A DNA stretch of 42,001 bases from a virus: the IMG/VR virus record IMGVR_UViG_3300022707_000735, positions 1 through 42,001 of that record. The stretch is one strand, 5' to 3'. Position 1 is the stretch's first letter, and each line of letters starts with the position of its first letter. The notes under the pieces were generated by a model, which had not been told where the DNA came from, made no database searches, and saw only the letters and a program-made list of their open reading frames with translations. Positions 17,091-23,605 of the stretch are shown in pieces. The position numbers and the translations under genes are program-made.

Positions 17091-17140
17091 TTATCTATAA
17101 ACCCCTATAAACATTGGATTATTAAAGTTATTCTAAAAAT

Positions 17141-17181
17141 AGTTGTGTAAGAAGTTGTGTAAGAATTAAAAGTTGTGTAAG
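17141..17181 (+). repeat. Three direct repeats of AGTTGTGTAAG
   Basis: Identical 11-bp units at 17141-17151, 17153-17163 and 17171-17181. The second contains the -33 TTG and the third runs into the -7 element of the promoter beside them, so they look like operator sites or an activator binding array controlling the early operon. Confidence 0.85.
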
Positions 17182-17185
17182 TTTG
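17155..17185 (+). promoter_or_regulatory. Early promoter, Bacteroidota type
   Basis: TTG at 17155-17157, a 20-base spacer and TAAGTTTG at 17178-17185 match the Bacteroidota primary sigma factor consensus (TTTG - about 19 bases - TAnnTTTG). It lies downstream of two terminators and about 40 bases before the first early gene. The -33 and -7 boxes are built partly from the 11-bp direct repeats, so regulation through those repeats is likely. Confidence 0.75.
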
Positions 17186-17228
17186 TAGGGTAGTAAGGAA
17201 ATCACCACTACAAAAAAGGGCTAACATT

Positions 17229-17558
17229 ATGACAACATTAACAAACATCAACTGGGATTCAGAATTAAAATTAATTACTGACATTGAAAATACAAATCAT
17301 TCAGAGGAATCTTGGTTTGTTAGTTTACAATACAACGGATTAAAATTATCAGTCGAAATTTCTTTCCAATTACAGTTTGAACACGTGTACGATTCTGGTG
17401 ACAGATTCACTCCTCCTTATTCTCGTTATGATATTTTGGATACTGAGGTTGAAATCAAAAATATGTACTTAGAAAGTAATGACGAATTCAAAACTTCAGT
17501 TCAGAATATAGTGGAAATTCAAAACCTACTTGAAACTGATTTATCAATACAATACTAA
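17229..17558 (+). CDS. First early gene, unknown protein
   Basis: 109 residues, acidic, mixed alpha/beta, without Cys, membrane segment or known motif. It is the first gene after the repeat-containing promoter, and its leader has the motif AAAGGGCTAAC immediately before the ATG region. First genes of such operons often act against the host early, but nothing here shows a mechanism. Confidence 0.65.
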   Translation: MTTLTNINWDSELKLITDIENTNHSEESWFVSLQYNGLKLSVEISFQLQFEHVYDSGDRFTPPYSRYDILDTEVEIKNMYLESNDEFKTSVQNIVEIQNLLETDLSIQY

Positions 17559-17587
17559 AACATTTATTAATAATTTAACAAAACACT

Positions 17588-17782
17588 ATGAAAACAAAAG
17601 TAATTTACGAAGAAGACAAAGAAACCAAAGAATACGAAAAAGAATTAAAAAAGTATTTAGGTGAAGGTATAAATTATCAGGCAACCGGCATTAAAAACTC
17701 AGACCAAGGAGATTTGGAACAATTAGCTGCTGATTCTTTTTGTACTGGATGGTACTTGGCTAAAGGATATAAAGTGATTTAA
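17588..17782 (+). CDS. Small acidic early protein, unknown
   Basis: 64 residues with a highly charged Lys/Glu N-terminal helix (1-25), then GEGINYQATGIKNSDQGDLEQLA and an aromatic C-terminus (TGWYLAKGYKVI). The leader has AAACACTATG, also seen before the next gene. No function recognised. Confidence 0.6.
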   Translation: MKTKVIYEEDKETKEYEKELKKYLGEGINYQATGIKNSDQGDLEQLAADSFCTGWYLAKGYKVI

Positions 17783-17793
17783 GACTAAACACT

Positions 17794-18048
17794 ATGAGAT
17801 ACCAAAGCCAAAAAGAAAAAGAAATGATAGTGGAAGCGACAAAAGAAATAGACGCACTTAACTTGTTTCATCTTGATACGTCTATTAAAGATTATTCTAC
17901 TCAGATGATAGCGTTCAGTGTTGTGGAAAACAACATATATCAAGCGGCAATTTTTATCTGGAGGGCCACAAAATTAAAGCACGATGAATCTGAAAAATTA
18001 GCACTAGATTTAATTAACAAGATACACGGTACGGACCTTAAAAATTGA
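17794..18048 (+). CDS. Small early protein, unknown
   Basis: 84 residues, mostly helical, with a Gln/Lys/Glu-rich N-terminus and a hydrophobic middle (MIAFSVVENNIYQAAIFIWRA) that is too polar to be a clear membrane span. It follows the previous gene by 11 bases in the same early operon. Not recognised. Confidence 0.6.
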   Translation: MRYQSQKEKEMIVEATKEIDALNLFHLDTSIKDYSTQMIAFSVVENNIYQAAIFIWRATKLKHDESEKLALDLINKIHGTDLKN

Positions 18049-18097
18049 CAAACAAAGCTTTAAAATCATATCAATTAATATTAAACTAAAAATAATC

Positions 18098-18478
18098 ATG
18101 GGAACAAGAAGTACAGTAAAATTTTACAACGAATTTAGTGAAGACAATAATGAATGCGTTATGTGTGTCTACCATCAGTTTGACGGGTATATGACTGGTG
18201 TTGGTTTTGAATTAGCTAAGTTCTTAAACGGGAAGACAATTGTGAACGGAATTGGAGTTAACCAAACAATGGAACAGGGCTATGCTAACGGAATGTGCTG
18301 TTTAGCCGCTCAATATGTCGTTAAATTTAAAAAAACGGTGGGGGGTTTTTATATGTCACACATGGACGGTGTCGAATCTTATAATTATGAAGTGAGATTA
18401 GTAAATAGCAAAATTATTATAAAAGTGGATGATATTTTCGAGGGAACGCCAGATGAATTGTTAAACTTTAAAGAGTAG
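18098..18478 (+). CDS. Conserved MGTRST-type phage protein, unknown function
   Basis: 126 residues beginning MGTRSTVKFYNEF, then VYHQFDGYMTGVGFELAKFL, a pattern I recall from small proteins scattered through phages and bacterial accessory regions. It has four Cys (C19, C22, C67, C68) and an acidic C-terminus. No catalytic role is known to me. Confidence 0.65.
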   Translation: MGTRSTVKFYNEFSEDNNECVMCVYHQFDGYMTGVGFELAKFLNGKTIVNGIGVNQTMEQGYANGMCCLAAQYVVKFKKTVGGFYMSHMDGVESYNYEVRLVNSKIIIKVDDIFEGTPDELLNFKE

Positions 18479-18553
18479 AAATAAGAAACAAAATAACACT
18501 CCTCTAACCTGAGAAGGAGATAATTCCACAAAATCCATTTAAAATATAAAACG

Positions 18554-19219
18554 ATGGAAAATTTAAAGAATAGTGCCCATGATGGGCTAAGCGGTGCGGA
18601 CGGATCTGTAAACGCAACAAACAACTCAGATAAAAGCTACGACTTTAATCTGGTGAGTGCAAACGGCGAAGTCCTTAATTTCGGTAGTATACCTGCTGGA
18701 GAGTCTAAACACTTCTTACTGGAGGACTTAACAGAAATTAACGGAACAGCGATTAAAATAACTGCTGACGGTGTAGAATTGTGTGATCTTTTAACGGATT
18801 ATCAAGATTTTTACACGGCAATATCGTTTCAGATAAATCCAGATGTAGGCGAATGTGAATTAGCTGGAGGAATAAGAATGATAGAAATAACAGCTTATCC
18901 TGGAGTTGGGGTTGATCCGGGAGATGTGTCTGTCTTTAATAATTCTAGGCAAACATTTTACTACATACTTGTAGCAAACGATTCGGAATTGGTAGGATTC
19001 TACTACAAAGAAGTTGATGCGGGAACGGCTCAACATTTTAAAGCTTCTGATTTAGCGACTATAAACGGATTAGATATATGGATACAGGTGTCCTATCCAG
19101 AAAAAGAAGTTCAACCTACAGCGTGGATTATCTGTAAGGGGCTGACTAATTACCAAACGGATTATGCGCCTATTACTTTCCAGACTAATCCTTCTAGTTC
19201 AGAATGTGAATTATCGTAA
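18554..19219 (+). CDS. Two-domain internally duplicated beta-rich protein, virion-like
   Basis: 221 residues made of two related halves. Each begins with NNS (residues about 24 and 136), continues with a beta-type stretch (FNLVSANGE / YYILVANDS), then -AGESKHF / -AGTAQHF, -DLTEINGTAI / -DLATINGLDI, and ends with a TDYQDFYTAISFQINP / TNYQTDYAPITFQTNP block followed by CEL. The sequence looks like an extracellular or virion surface protein, unusual inside an early operon. No signal peptide. A hairpin terminator follows. It may be a decoration or host-surface protein; this is inference. Confidence 0.65.
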   Translation: MENLKNSAHDGLSGADGSVNATNNSDKSYDFNLVSANGEVLNFGSIPAGESKHFLLEDLTEINGTAIKITADGVELCDLLTDYQDFYTAISFQINPDVGECELAGGIRMIEITAYPGVGVDPGDVSVFNNSRQTFYYILVANDSELVGFYYKEVDAGTAQHFKASDLATINGLDIWIQVSYPEKEVQPTAWIICKGLTNYQTDYAPITFQTNPSSSECELS

Positions 19220-19233
19220 TTATTAACCAATAT

Positions 19234-19258
19234 AGCTGCCTGTAATGGGCAGCTTTTA
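19234..19258 (+). terminator. Possible Rho-independent terminator
   Basis: Perfect 7-bp stem AGCTGCC/GGCAGCT with loop TGTAATG, followed by TTTAA. The short T run makes it moderate; it could attenuate rather than end early transcription. Confidence 0.6.
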
Positions 19259-19269
19259 AAAACTGAATT

Positions 19270-19473
19270 ATGACCACCAAAATGACAATTACTACAATCA
19301 CCACTATTGATTATGATGGCAAAATAGTAGACAAGCATATCGCAGACGAAAAAGAAGCCAGCCAATACTACTTAGATAGATACGCAGAATTAGGAACGAA
19401 GCTAAAGCATACTAAGGCGATAAGAACGACAACAACTACAGTAGTACAGCCACATTTAGAGCATTACATATAA
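19270..19473 (+). CDS. Thr-rich small protein, unknown
   Basis: 67 residues with unusual composition: N-terminal MTTKMTITTITTIDYDG and a later RTTTTTVVQ, separated by a charged helix (ADEKEASQYYLDRYAELGTKL). It begins 12 bases after the preceding hairpin. The alternating Thr/hydrophobic pattern suggests beta strands. Not recognised. Confidence 0.55.
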   Translation: MTTKMTITTITTIDYDGKIVDKHIADEKEASQYYLDRYAELGTKLKHTKAIRTTTTTVVQPHLEHYI

Positions 19474-19484
19474 ACTAAAAAACA

Positions 19485-19991
19485 ATGAAAGAAGAAACAA
19501 CACCGAAAGTAAAGCTTTCTGAAAAACTTGAATGTATTAGGGAAGTAATGGAGAATAATAATACTATCCCATTTACTGAGATAATACACATGGATCAATG
19601 TATAGGTAAAGCCAAACAGTTAGAAGAACAGCTAGAGGGTGAAATACTGAGTGTAGTACATTTTAAAATAGGAGGCGTAGAAACCAATAACGTACCAGCA
19701 AACTCAGACTTCACAACGGACGCGTTCGAATTTGTAGGAACAAAAGATTTCACATGGTCTATAACTTTTGAAGATTTAGGCATAGTCGGTGGATCGCCTG
19801 TTTTTGATGTGTGGGTGTCAAATAATGCCAGGTTCTGGTATAAATGGGATCTGTCCACTACAAATGTAAATGTAAAAGAAGACAGTGCCGGATCAGACCA
19901 CTTGGGTTACAGGTTTATGAGGATAGAATATAGGGCAGGTGGGGTTGCTGCTGGAAATGTAAATTTAGAACTCGGAATTTTCACGAAATAA
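19485..19991 (+). CDS. Helical extension fused to a virion-like beta domain (paralogue of the 40436 gene)
   Basis: 168 residues. Residues 1-55 are helical and charged (KLSEKLECIREVMENNNT.., QCIGKAKQLEEQLEGEI). Residues about 57-168 match the whole protein encoded at 40436-40771: HFKIGGVET against NFKIGGVET, a central -W/Y-SN--FWY block, and GYRFMRIEYRAGGVAAGN against GYRFMRVVYTAGSVTAGL, both ending LGxF-K/N. The paralogue lies among head-tail genes, so this copy is probably also virion-associated, or anchors something to virions through its N-terminal extension. Paralogy is visible; function is inferred. Confidence 0.7.
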   Translation: MKEETTPKVKLSEKLECIREVMENNNTIPFTEIIHMDQCIGKAKQLEEQLEGEILSVVHFKIGGVETNNVPANSDFTTDAFEFVGTKDFTWSITFEDLGIVGGSPVFDVWVSNNARFWYKWDLSTTNVNVKEDSAGSDHLGYRFMRIEYRAGGVAAGNVNLELGIFTK

Positions 19992-20008
19992 TACTTAAAA
20001 TAATTAAA

Positions 20009-20440
20009 ATGGGATTTGTAATACATAGTGGTAGATTGGGTAAAACGGAAGAGTTTATCCTTACAAGAATGGAGTCGATAAGCAATAGCACGGCCACAGC
20101 TATTGAATATTTATCGTATCCAAAGAACGGGACAGAGATAAGCAACGTTATAGTGGCCTCTGGGGGTGATTATTACTTTAGCTTTTCATCCATAATTCAG
20201 AACTCAAAAAAGGGCGGATCTGTAAACTGTTACCCTATGATAAACACGTCATCCATATTTAAGGCTAGGTTTAGATACGAGCCAGACCAAGCGAAGAATA
20301 TGTTTGCTTGCTCAATGGCCGACAAACCGATAAAGCTTAAAAATGGGAAAAATACAATATCTTTTTACTTCTATAGTCTTGACAGGGGATACGCTACTGT
20401 TCATGAACTGACGGTTAAAATAAAAAAGATAATTATATAA
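20009..20440 (+). CDS. Beta-rich protein of the virion-like early cassette
   Basis: 143 residues, predominantly beta (YYFSFSSIIQNSKKGGSVNCYPM, NTISFYFYSLDRGYATVHELTVKIKKIII), without signal peptide or membrane segment. It follows the duplicated-domain and paralogue genes and seems part of the same cassette. No family recognised. Confidence 0.6.
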   Translation: MGFVIHSGRLGKTEEFILTRMESISNSTATAIEYLSYPKNGTEISNVIVASGGDYYFSFSSIIQNSKKGGSVNCYPMINTSSIFKARFRYEPDQAKNMFACSMADKPIKLKNGKNTISFYFYSLDRGYATVHELTVKIKKIII

Positions 20441-20456
20441 TTAACAACTGAATATT

Positions 20457-20699
20457 ATGATAAATACACAAATGACAATCAAAGAAGCTGTATTAAAGAT
20501 AGCCGAAGAAGACACCCTTACCGGGATGGCTGCCCAACTAGTTCTAAGCGGTAAACAGCAGATCATAACCTTTGCTGACATGATTTATGATCAGTACAAT
20601 AGAGAAGGAAACAGGGAGCATCTTATCAATTTCTACGGGGCAGAGGCCATTGAAACGATAGTTTGCCATGCTAAAGAAAGTAATTTACTAACCATTTAA
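20457..20699 (+). CDS. Small helical early protein, unknown
   Basis: 80 residues, largely helical (MTIKEAVLKIAEEDTLTGMAAQLVL..), neutral to acidic, with one Cys. It lies between the virion-like cassette and the recombination genes. Not recognised. Confidence 0.55.
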   Translation: MINTQMTIKEAVLKIAEEDTLTGMAAQLVLSGKQQIITFADMIYDQYNREGNREHLINFYGAEAIETIVCHAKESNLLTI

Positions 20700-20707
20700 T
20701 AATAAAC

Positions 20708-20884
20708 ATGAAAAAGAGATACAATATTAATTTGAACATCATTATAAAATCAGAATTTGAGGTCAAAATAACTGAAGAAAAAAAGAAAAACCTCGGTGTA
20801 AAAGTGAATTGCTCAGCAGTAACAGAGCGGTTAATGAGACTTTACACCCAGAAAGGGGAATCACTATTTGAAAACTTAATATAA
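20708..20884 (+). CDS. Small basic protein, unknown
   Basis: 58 residues starting MKKRYNINLNIIIKSEFEVKI, with a central KKKNLGVKVNCSAVTERLMRLYTQKG. It fills the gap between the previous gene and the Rad52-like gene, eight bases after one stop and five before the next ATG, which supports it as real. The beta N-terminus and helical C-terminus are compatible with a small nucleic acid binding protein, but that is a guess. Confidence 0.6.
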   Translation: MKKRYNINLNIIIKSEFEVKITEEKKKNLGVKVNCSAVTERLMRLYTQKGESLFENLI

Positions 20885-20889
20885 CGGAT

Positions 20890-21531
20890 ATGTCAGAAAA
20901 AAATAAACTCGCTTTAGTAAATGAGGCCGATTTGAGTCTTGTCGAAGACAATTCATTAAACGCGAGTCAACTTGCAATAATACTAAGAAAAACGCCTAAA
21001 CAGTACTTAAAAACGCGACCCGCTAAAGGTGGTGGTACTTGGGATTACGTGTCAGGTGGATATATGAAAAAAATGCTAAACTTAATGTTTGGTTGGGATT
21101 GGGATTTTGAAATTGTAGATGAACAAATACTATTAGAAGCAAAAGAAGTGGTCGTAAAAGGTCGTTTGACTTGTCGTAGTGGTGGAAATACCATTGTTAA
21201 AATGCAGTATGGAAACAAGGACATAATGTTTAGGAGGGGAACTGATGTTCCCTTGTCAGTTGGTAACGATATGAAAGCAGCTGCAACGGATTGTTTAAAG
21301 AAGTGTGCTAGTGAGATTGGAATAGCTGCCGACGTCTACAATAAGGAGGACTTTAGAGAGGTGTTAGTAGACACTAACAACATTGAATATAACATTGAAA
21401 ATCTGAAAGAGCTTTACAAGTTAAAAAGTGAAAATTTATCTCCAGAAGATGATATGAATATTCAACGAATTATTGATACTGAAGACAAGACAAGCTACAA
21501 AAAAGCAATAAATCTATTAAAACAACTTTGA
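20890..21531 (+). CDS. Rad52/Rad22-like single-strand annealing protein
   Basis: 213 residues. Residues about 40-150 show the Rad52-type pattern: GWDWDFEIVDEQI, KGRLTCRSGGNTIVKMQYGNKDI, GNDMKAAATDCLKKCASEIGIAADVY. Phage members (for example the Sak group) anneal complementary single strands during recombination-dependent replication and repair. The C-terminal 60 residues are acidic and may contact SSB or the nuclease. The lambda-exonuclease-like nuclease gene lies about 350 bases downstream, forming a typical annealase-exonuclease pair. An exonuclease remnant sits directly after this gene. Confidence 0.85.
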   Translation: MSEKNKLALVNEADLSLVEDNSLNASQLAIILRKTPKQYLKTRPAKGGGTWDYVSGGYMKKMLNLMFGWDWDFEIVDEQILLEAKEVVVKGRLTCRSGGNTIVKMQYGNKDIMFRRGTDVPLSVGNDMKAAATDCLKKCASEIGIAADVYNKEDFREVLVDTNNIEYNIENLKELYKLKSENLSPEDDMNIQRIIDTEDKTSYKKAINLLKQL

Positions 21532-21532
21532 C

Positions 21533-21625
21533 ATGAAAAAGATATTAATAATAGATATTGAAACAACAGGATTCTTAAATGACGGTGGCAAAATCGTTGA
21601 AATTGGAATTTTTAAATTAAATTAA
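21533..21625 (+). pseudogene. Remnant of DnaQ/RNase T-like (DEDD) 3'-5' exonuclease
   Basis: Only 30 codons (MKKILIIDIETTGF..GGKIVEIGIFKLN), ending at TAA. The sequence is a clear ExoI motif: Asp8 and Glu10 in DIETTG, then IVEIG. In DEDD exonucleases this motif opens a domain of roughly 170-200 residues; the ExoII and ExoIII motifs are absent downstream in all frames I read. It is therefore a truncated fossil, or less likely a retained micro-peptide. It sits two bases after the annealing protein gene and one base before the next ATG. Confidence 0.7.
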
Positions 21626-21626
21626 T

Positions 21627-21875
21627 ATGAAGGCATTAGATATAGTTAAAACACCAAATGGTGGAATAGCAATTGTAAAAGAAACAATCAAAGGAGGTAC
21701 AGAGGCTTCCATTAGCTACATACAAGGTTGCAATCCCAGATCAGAGCATAATTCTTGGTGGTATGAGTATGAATTGAAAGTAATAGATTCAATACCAAGA
21801 CTACTTGCAAGTACTGCAGCACACCCGTTTGGATCCGGACAGGAGGATGTTAAGTTATTTTTTGGAACTAAATAA
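21627..21875 (+). CDS. Small protein between recombinase genes, unknown
   Basis: 82 residues of beta-type sequence (LDIVKTPNGGIAIVKETIKGG, NSWWYEYELKVIDSIPRLLAS). The stop is one base before the ATG of the nuclease gene, so it belongs to the recombination operon. No motif recognised. Confidence 0.6.
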   Translation: MKALDIVKTPNGGIAIVKETIKGGTEASISYIQGCNPRSEHNSWWYEYELKVIDSIPRLLASTAAHPFGSGQEDVKLFFGTK

Positions 21876-21876
21876 G

Positions 21877-22614
21877 ATGGATAATAACCGAAAAGGATCA
21901 TTTAGTAGCAGCGGAATATCTGCTTTAATGTCAAAAGGAAAGGGTGCATTTACTATTGATAATGTTGGAGCAACATATCATACTTATATTGACGAGAAGG
22001 TAATGGAGCGTGATCTGGGAAGATCCTTGAACACTGAGAATAGCGCCCGTTCAACTGCATGGGGAACCTTAGTCGAAGAACAGGCGTTTGATAAAATGGG
22101 GTTAAATTACTCCTTGGTTTCAAAGGAAAGATTTTATCATTCAGAATACAAAGACTATTGGTCTGGAATGCCGGATATAATAACTGATGTTGAAGTTGGA
22201 GATATTAAAAGTCCATGGACCTTGAAAAGTTTTTGTACTCTTATGAAGTCGTTAAAAGATTTTGACGAGACTGGATCAATTGAAATGCTCAAAAAGAATC
22301 ATCATACGTACTACTGGCAACTTGTATCGAACGCAATACTTTGTGATAAGGATAAAGCCATACTAATCGTTTACGTGCCTTACATGGAAGATTTGGATGA
22401 TATTAGAAAGCTTGCCGAGGAAAGAATTGGTGAAGAAAATAATCGATATGCATTTATTAATTGGGCCATAGATGACGAACTCCCTTATTTAATTAAAGGG
22501 GAAAAGTATCAAGATCTAAATATTATGCAATTTGACATTCCAAAAGAGGATAAGATCCTTTTAACCAAGCGTGTTAAAATGGGAATTACTGAAATGAAAA
22601 AATTCACAATCTAA
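21877..22614 (+). CDS. Lambda exonuclease/YqaJ-like PD-(D/E)XK nuclease
   Basis: 245 residues from the ATG right after the preceding stop; a longer frame into that gene exists but is less likely. Core motifs: AWGTLVEEQA (Glu67/Glu68), YWSGMPDIITDVEVGDIKSPW with Asp100, Asp109 and Lys111 as PD-(D/E)XK metal-site residues, and YYWQLVSNAIL with Gln148. This matches the viral recombination exonuclease fold, which resects duplex ends 5' to 3' and hands single strands to an annealing protein, here the Rad52-like protein upstream. Confidence 0.85.
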   Translation: MDNNRKGSFSSSGISALMSKGKGAFTIDNVGATYHTYIDEKVMERDLGRSLNTENSARSTAWGTLVEEQAFDKMGLNYSLVSKERFYHSEYKDYWSGMPDIITDVEVGDIKSPWTLKSFCTLMKSLKDFDETGSIEMLKKNHHTYYWQLVSNAILCDKDKAILIVYVPYMEDLDDIRKLAEERIGEENNRYAFINWAIDDELPYLIKGEKYQDLNIMQFDIPKEDKILLTKRVKMGITEMKKFTI

Positions 22615-22624
22615 AACAAAAATC

Positions 22625-23089
22625 ATGAATTATTACTTTATACCAGGAATAGCAAAAACAGATAAAATTAAGATGATGGTGTCAAAAACTCACATTGAAC
22701 ATCTGATTGAAAATGAAGTCAACAAGGCATCTTTGCCAATCTATAACAATATCACGCGTTCAGACTCAAAAAGAAGGGTATTGCTTTATGTTTTAGATAA
22801 AGCCTTTCCAAGGAATAGAGTAAGAATTTGTGATCTGTTTAATGTTTCGGTTTCCTCAATTTCGGTTTGTCTAAGACTATTCAACTACCATTTAGAGCAA
22901 AATCCAAAACAATTAAAGTACTTAGAATCCTTTGTTGATAAGAATGGTTTTAGACAAAAGACAGAGCCATTACAGGGTAGATTGGAATCTTTCTTGACCG
23001 TTCATACTTGTGATAAATGGACTAAATCAGAGGAAAGAAATTATGTAAAACAAGTTAATATTTTTAAAAAGCTAAATCAAAAATTATGA
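22625..23089 (+). CDS. Helix-turn-helix protein of the replication region
   Basis: 154 residues. The middle (about 54-90, SKRRVLLYVLDKAFPRNRVRICDLFNVSVSSISVCLRLFNYHL) reads as a helix-turn-helix, with a shape like the DnaA C-terminal or small phage HTH domains. A basic C-terminal tail follows. It could bind the origin or regulate the operon; the sequence cannot distinguish these. It is ATGA-coupled to the next gene. Confidence 0.6.
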   Translation: MNYYFIPGIAKTDKIKMMVSKTHIEHLIENEVNKASLPIYNNITRSDSKRRVLLYVLDKAFPRNRVRICDLFNVSVSSISVCLRLFNYHLEQNPKQLKYLESFVDKNGFRQKTEPLQGRLESFLTVHTCDKWTKSEERNYVKQVNIFKKLNQKL

Positions 23090-23505
23090 GTGATTCAATT
23101 TTATGCAGAACAATGACCAGAAAATCAGTGTTAGGATTCGGTTACAGTTCTTATCGTGATCTAACCGTACAAATGATGTTGGATTCAAAGAGAAATAAGG
23201 TGTTAGTTTCGGCTTATTATGGATTAGATAAGATAAATTACACCGATGATGTTCTGGATGAACTATGCATTACAAAGGATTTAAGGATTGATAAACCAGG
23301 GAAAGTTTCATTAGAACAATTACCTGATATGATAGGAAAAGTGATGTATAAATTCTATGGTCAAATGTCAAAATTAGAAAGGATAAAGGCTTATAATGCA
23401 TCTAAATCTATCAAGAAAGAACATAATAAAAGGAAGGATTTAGGTACAAAGAAATTTGATGGTAAGGAATATTTACGAGCTAAAAACCAAGGAAAGTTAA
23501 AATAA
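23086..23505 (+). CDS. Conserved Bacteroidota phage protein (MTRKS..GFG), unknown
   Basis: 139 residues with MTRKSVLGFGYSSYRDLTVQMML, then VSAYYGLDKINYTDDVLDELCI and IDKPGK, a pattern I recall from Bacteroidota phage replication regions. The C-terminus is very basic (KKEHNKRKDLGTKKFDGKEYL), suggesting nucleic acid contact. Function unknown. A 100-base leader with a promoter-like element follows. Confidence 0.65.
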   Translation: MSDSILCRTMTRKSVLGFGYSSYRDLTVQMMLDSKRNKVLVSAYYGLDKINYTDDVLDELCITKDLRIDKPGKVSLEQLPDMIGKVMYKFYGQMSKLERIKAYNASKSIKKEHNKRKDLGTKKFDGKEYLRAKNQGKLK

Positions 23506-23510
23506 TAAGT

Positions 23511-23518
23511 TACATTTG
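23511..23518 (+). promoter_or_regulatory. Possible -7 element TACATTTG before initiator gene
   Basis: TACATTTG fits TAnnTTTG and lies in the only sizeable gap of the replication operon, but no clear TTG is found at -33. The following leader can form GTGTG-U-CAG/CTGCACAC with a 36-base loop. It could give the initiator gene its own promoter and structured leader. Confidence 0.4.
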
Positions 23519-23605
23519 TGGTGTGTCAGATACTTAGCGGTTCTGTTCAATGAGGTCTCAAGTTCCTGCACACTTCTTTAAACAACTTGAAAAACAATAC
23601 TTGAC

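Noticed and set aside
18514-18519. AAGGAG, a perfect Shine-Dalgarno core
   Set aside because: It lies about 35 bases before the next ATG, too far to act, and other genes in this genome do not use such sites.
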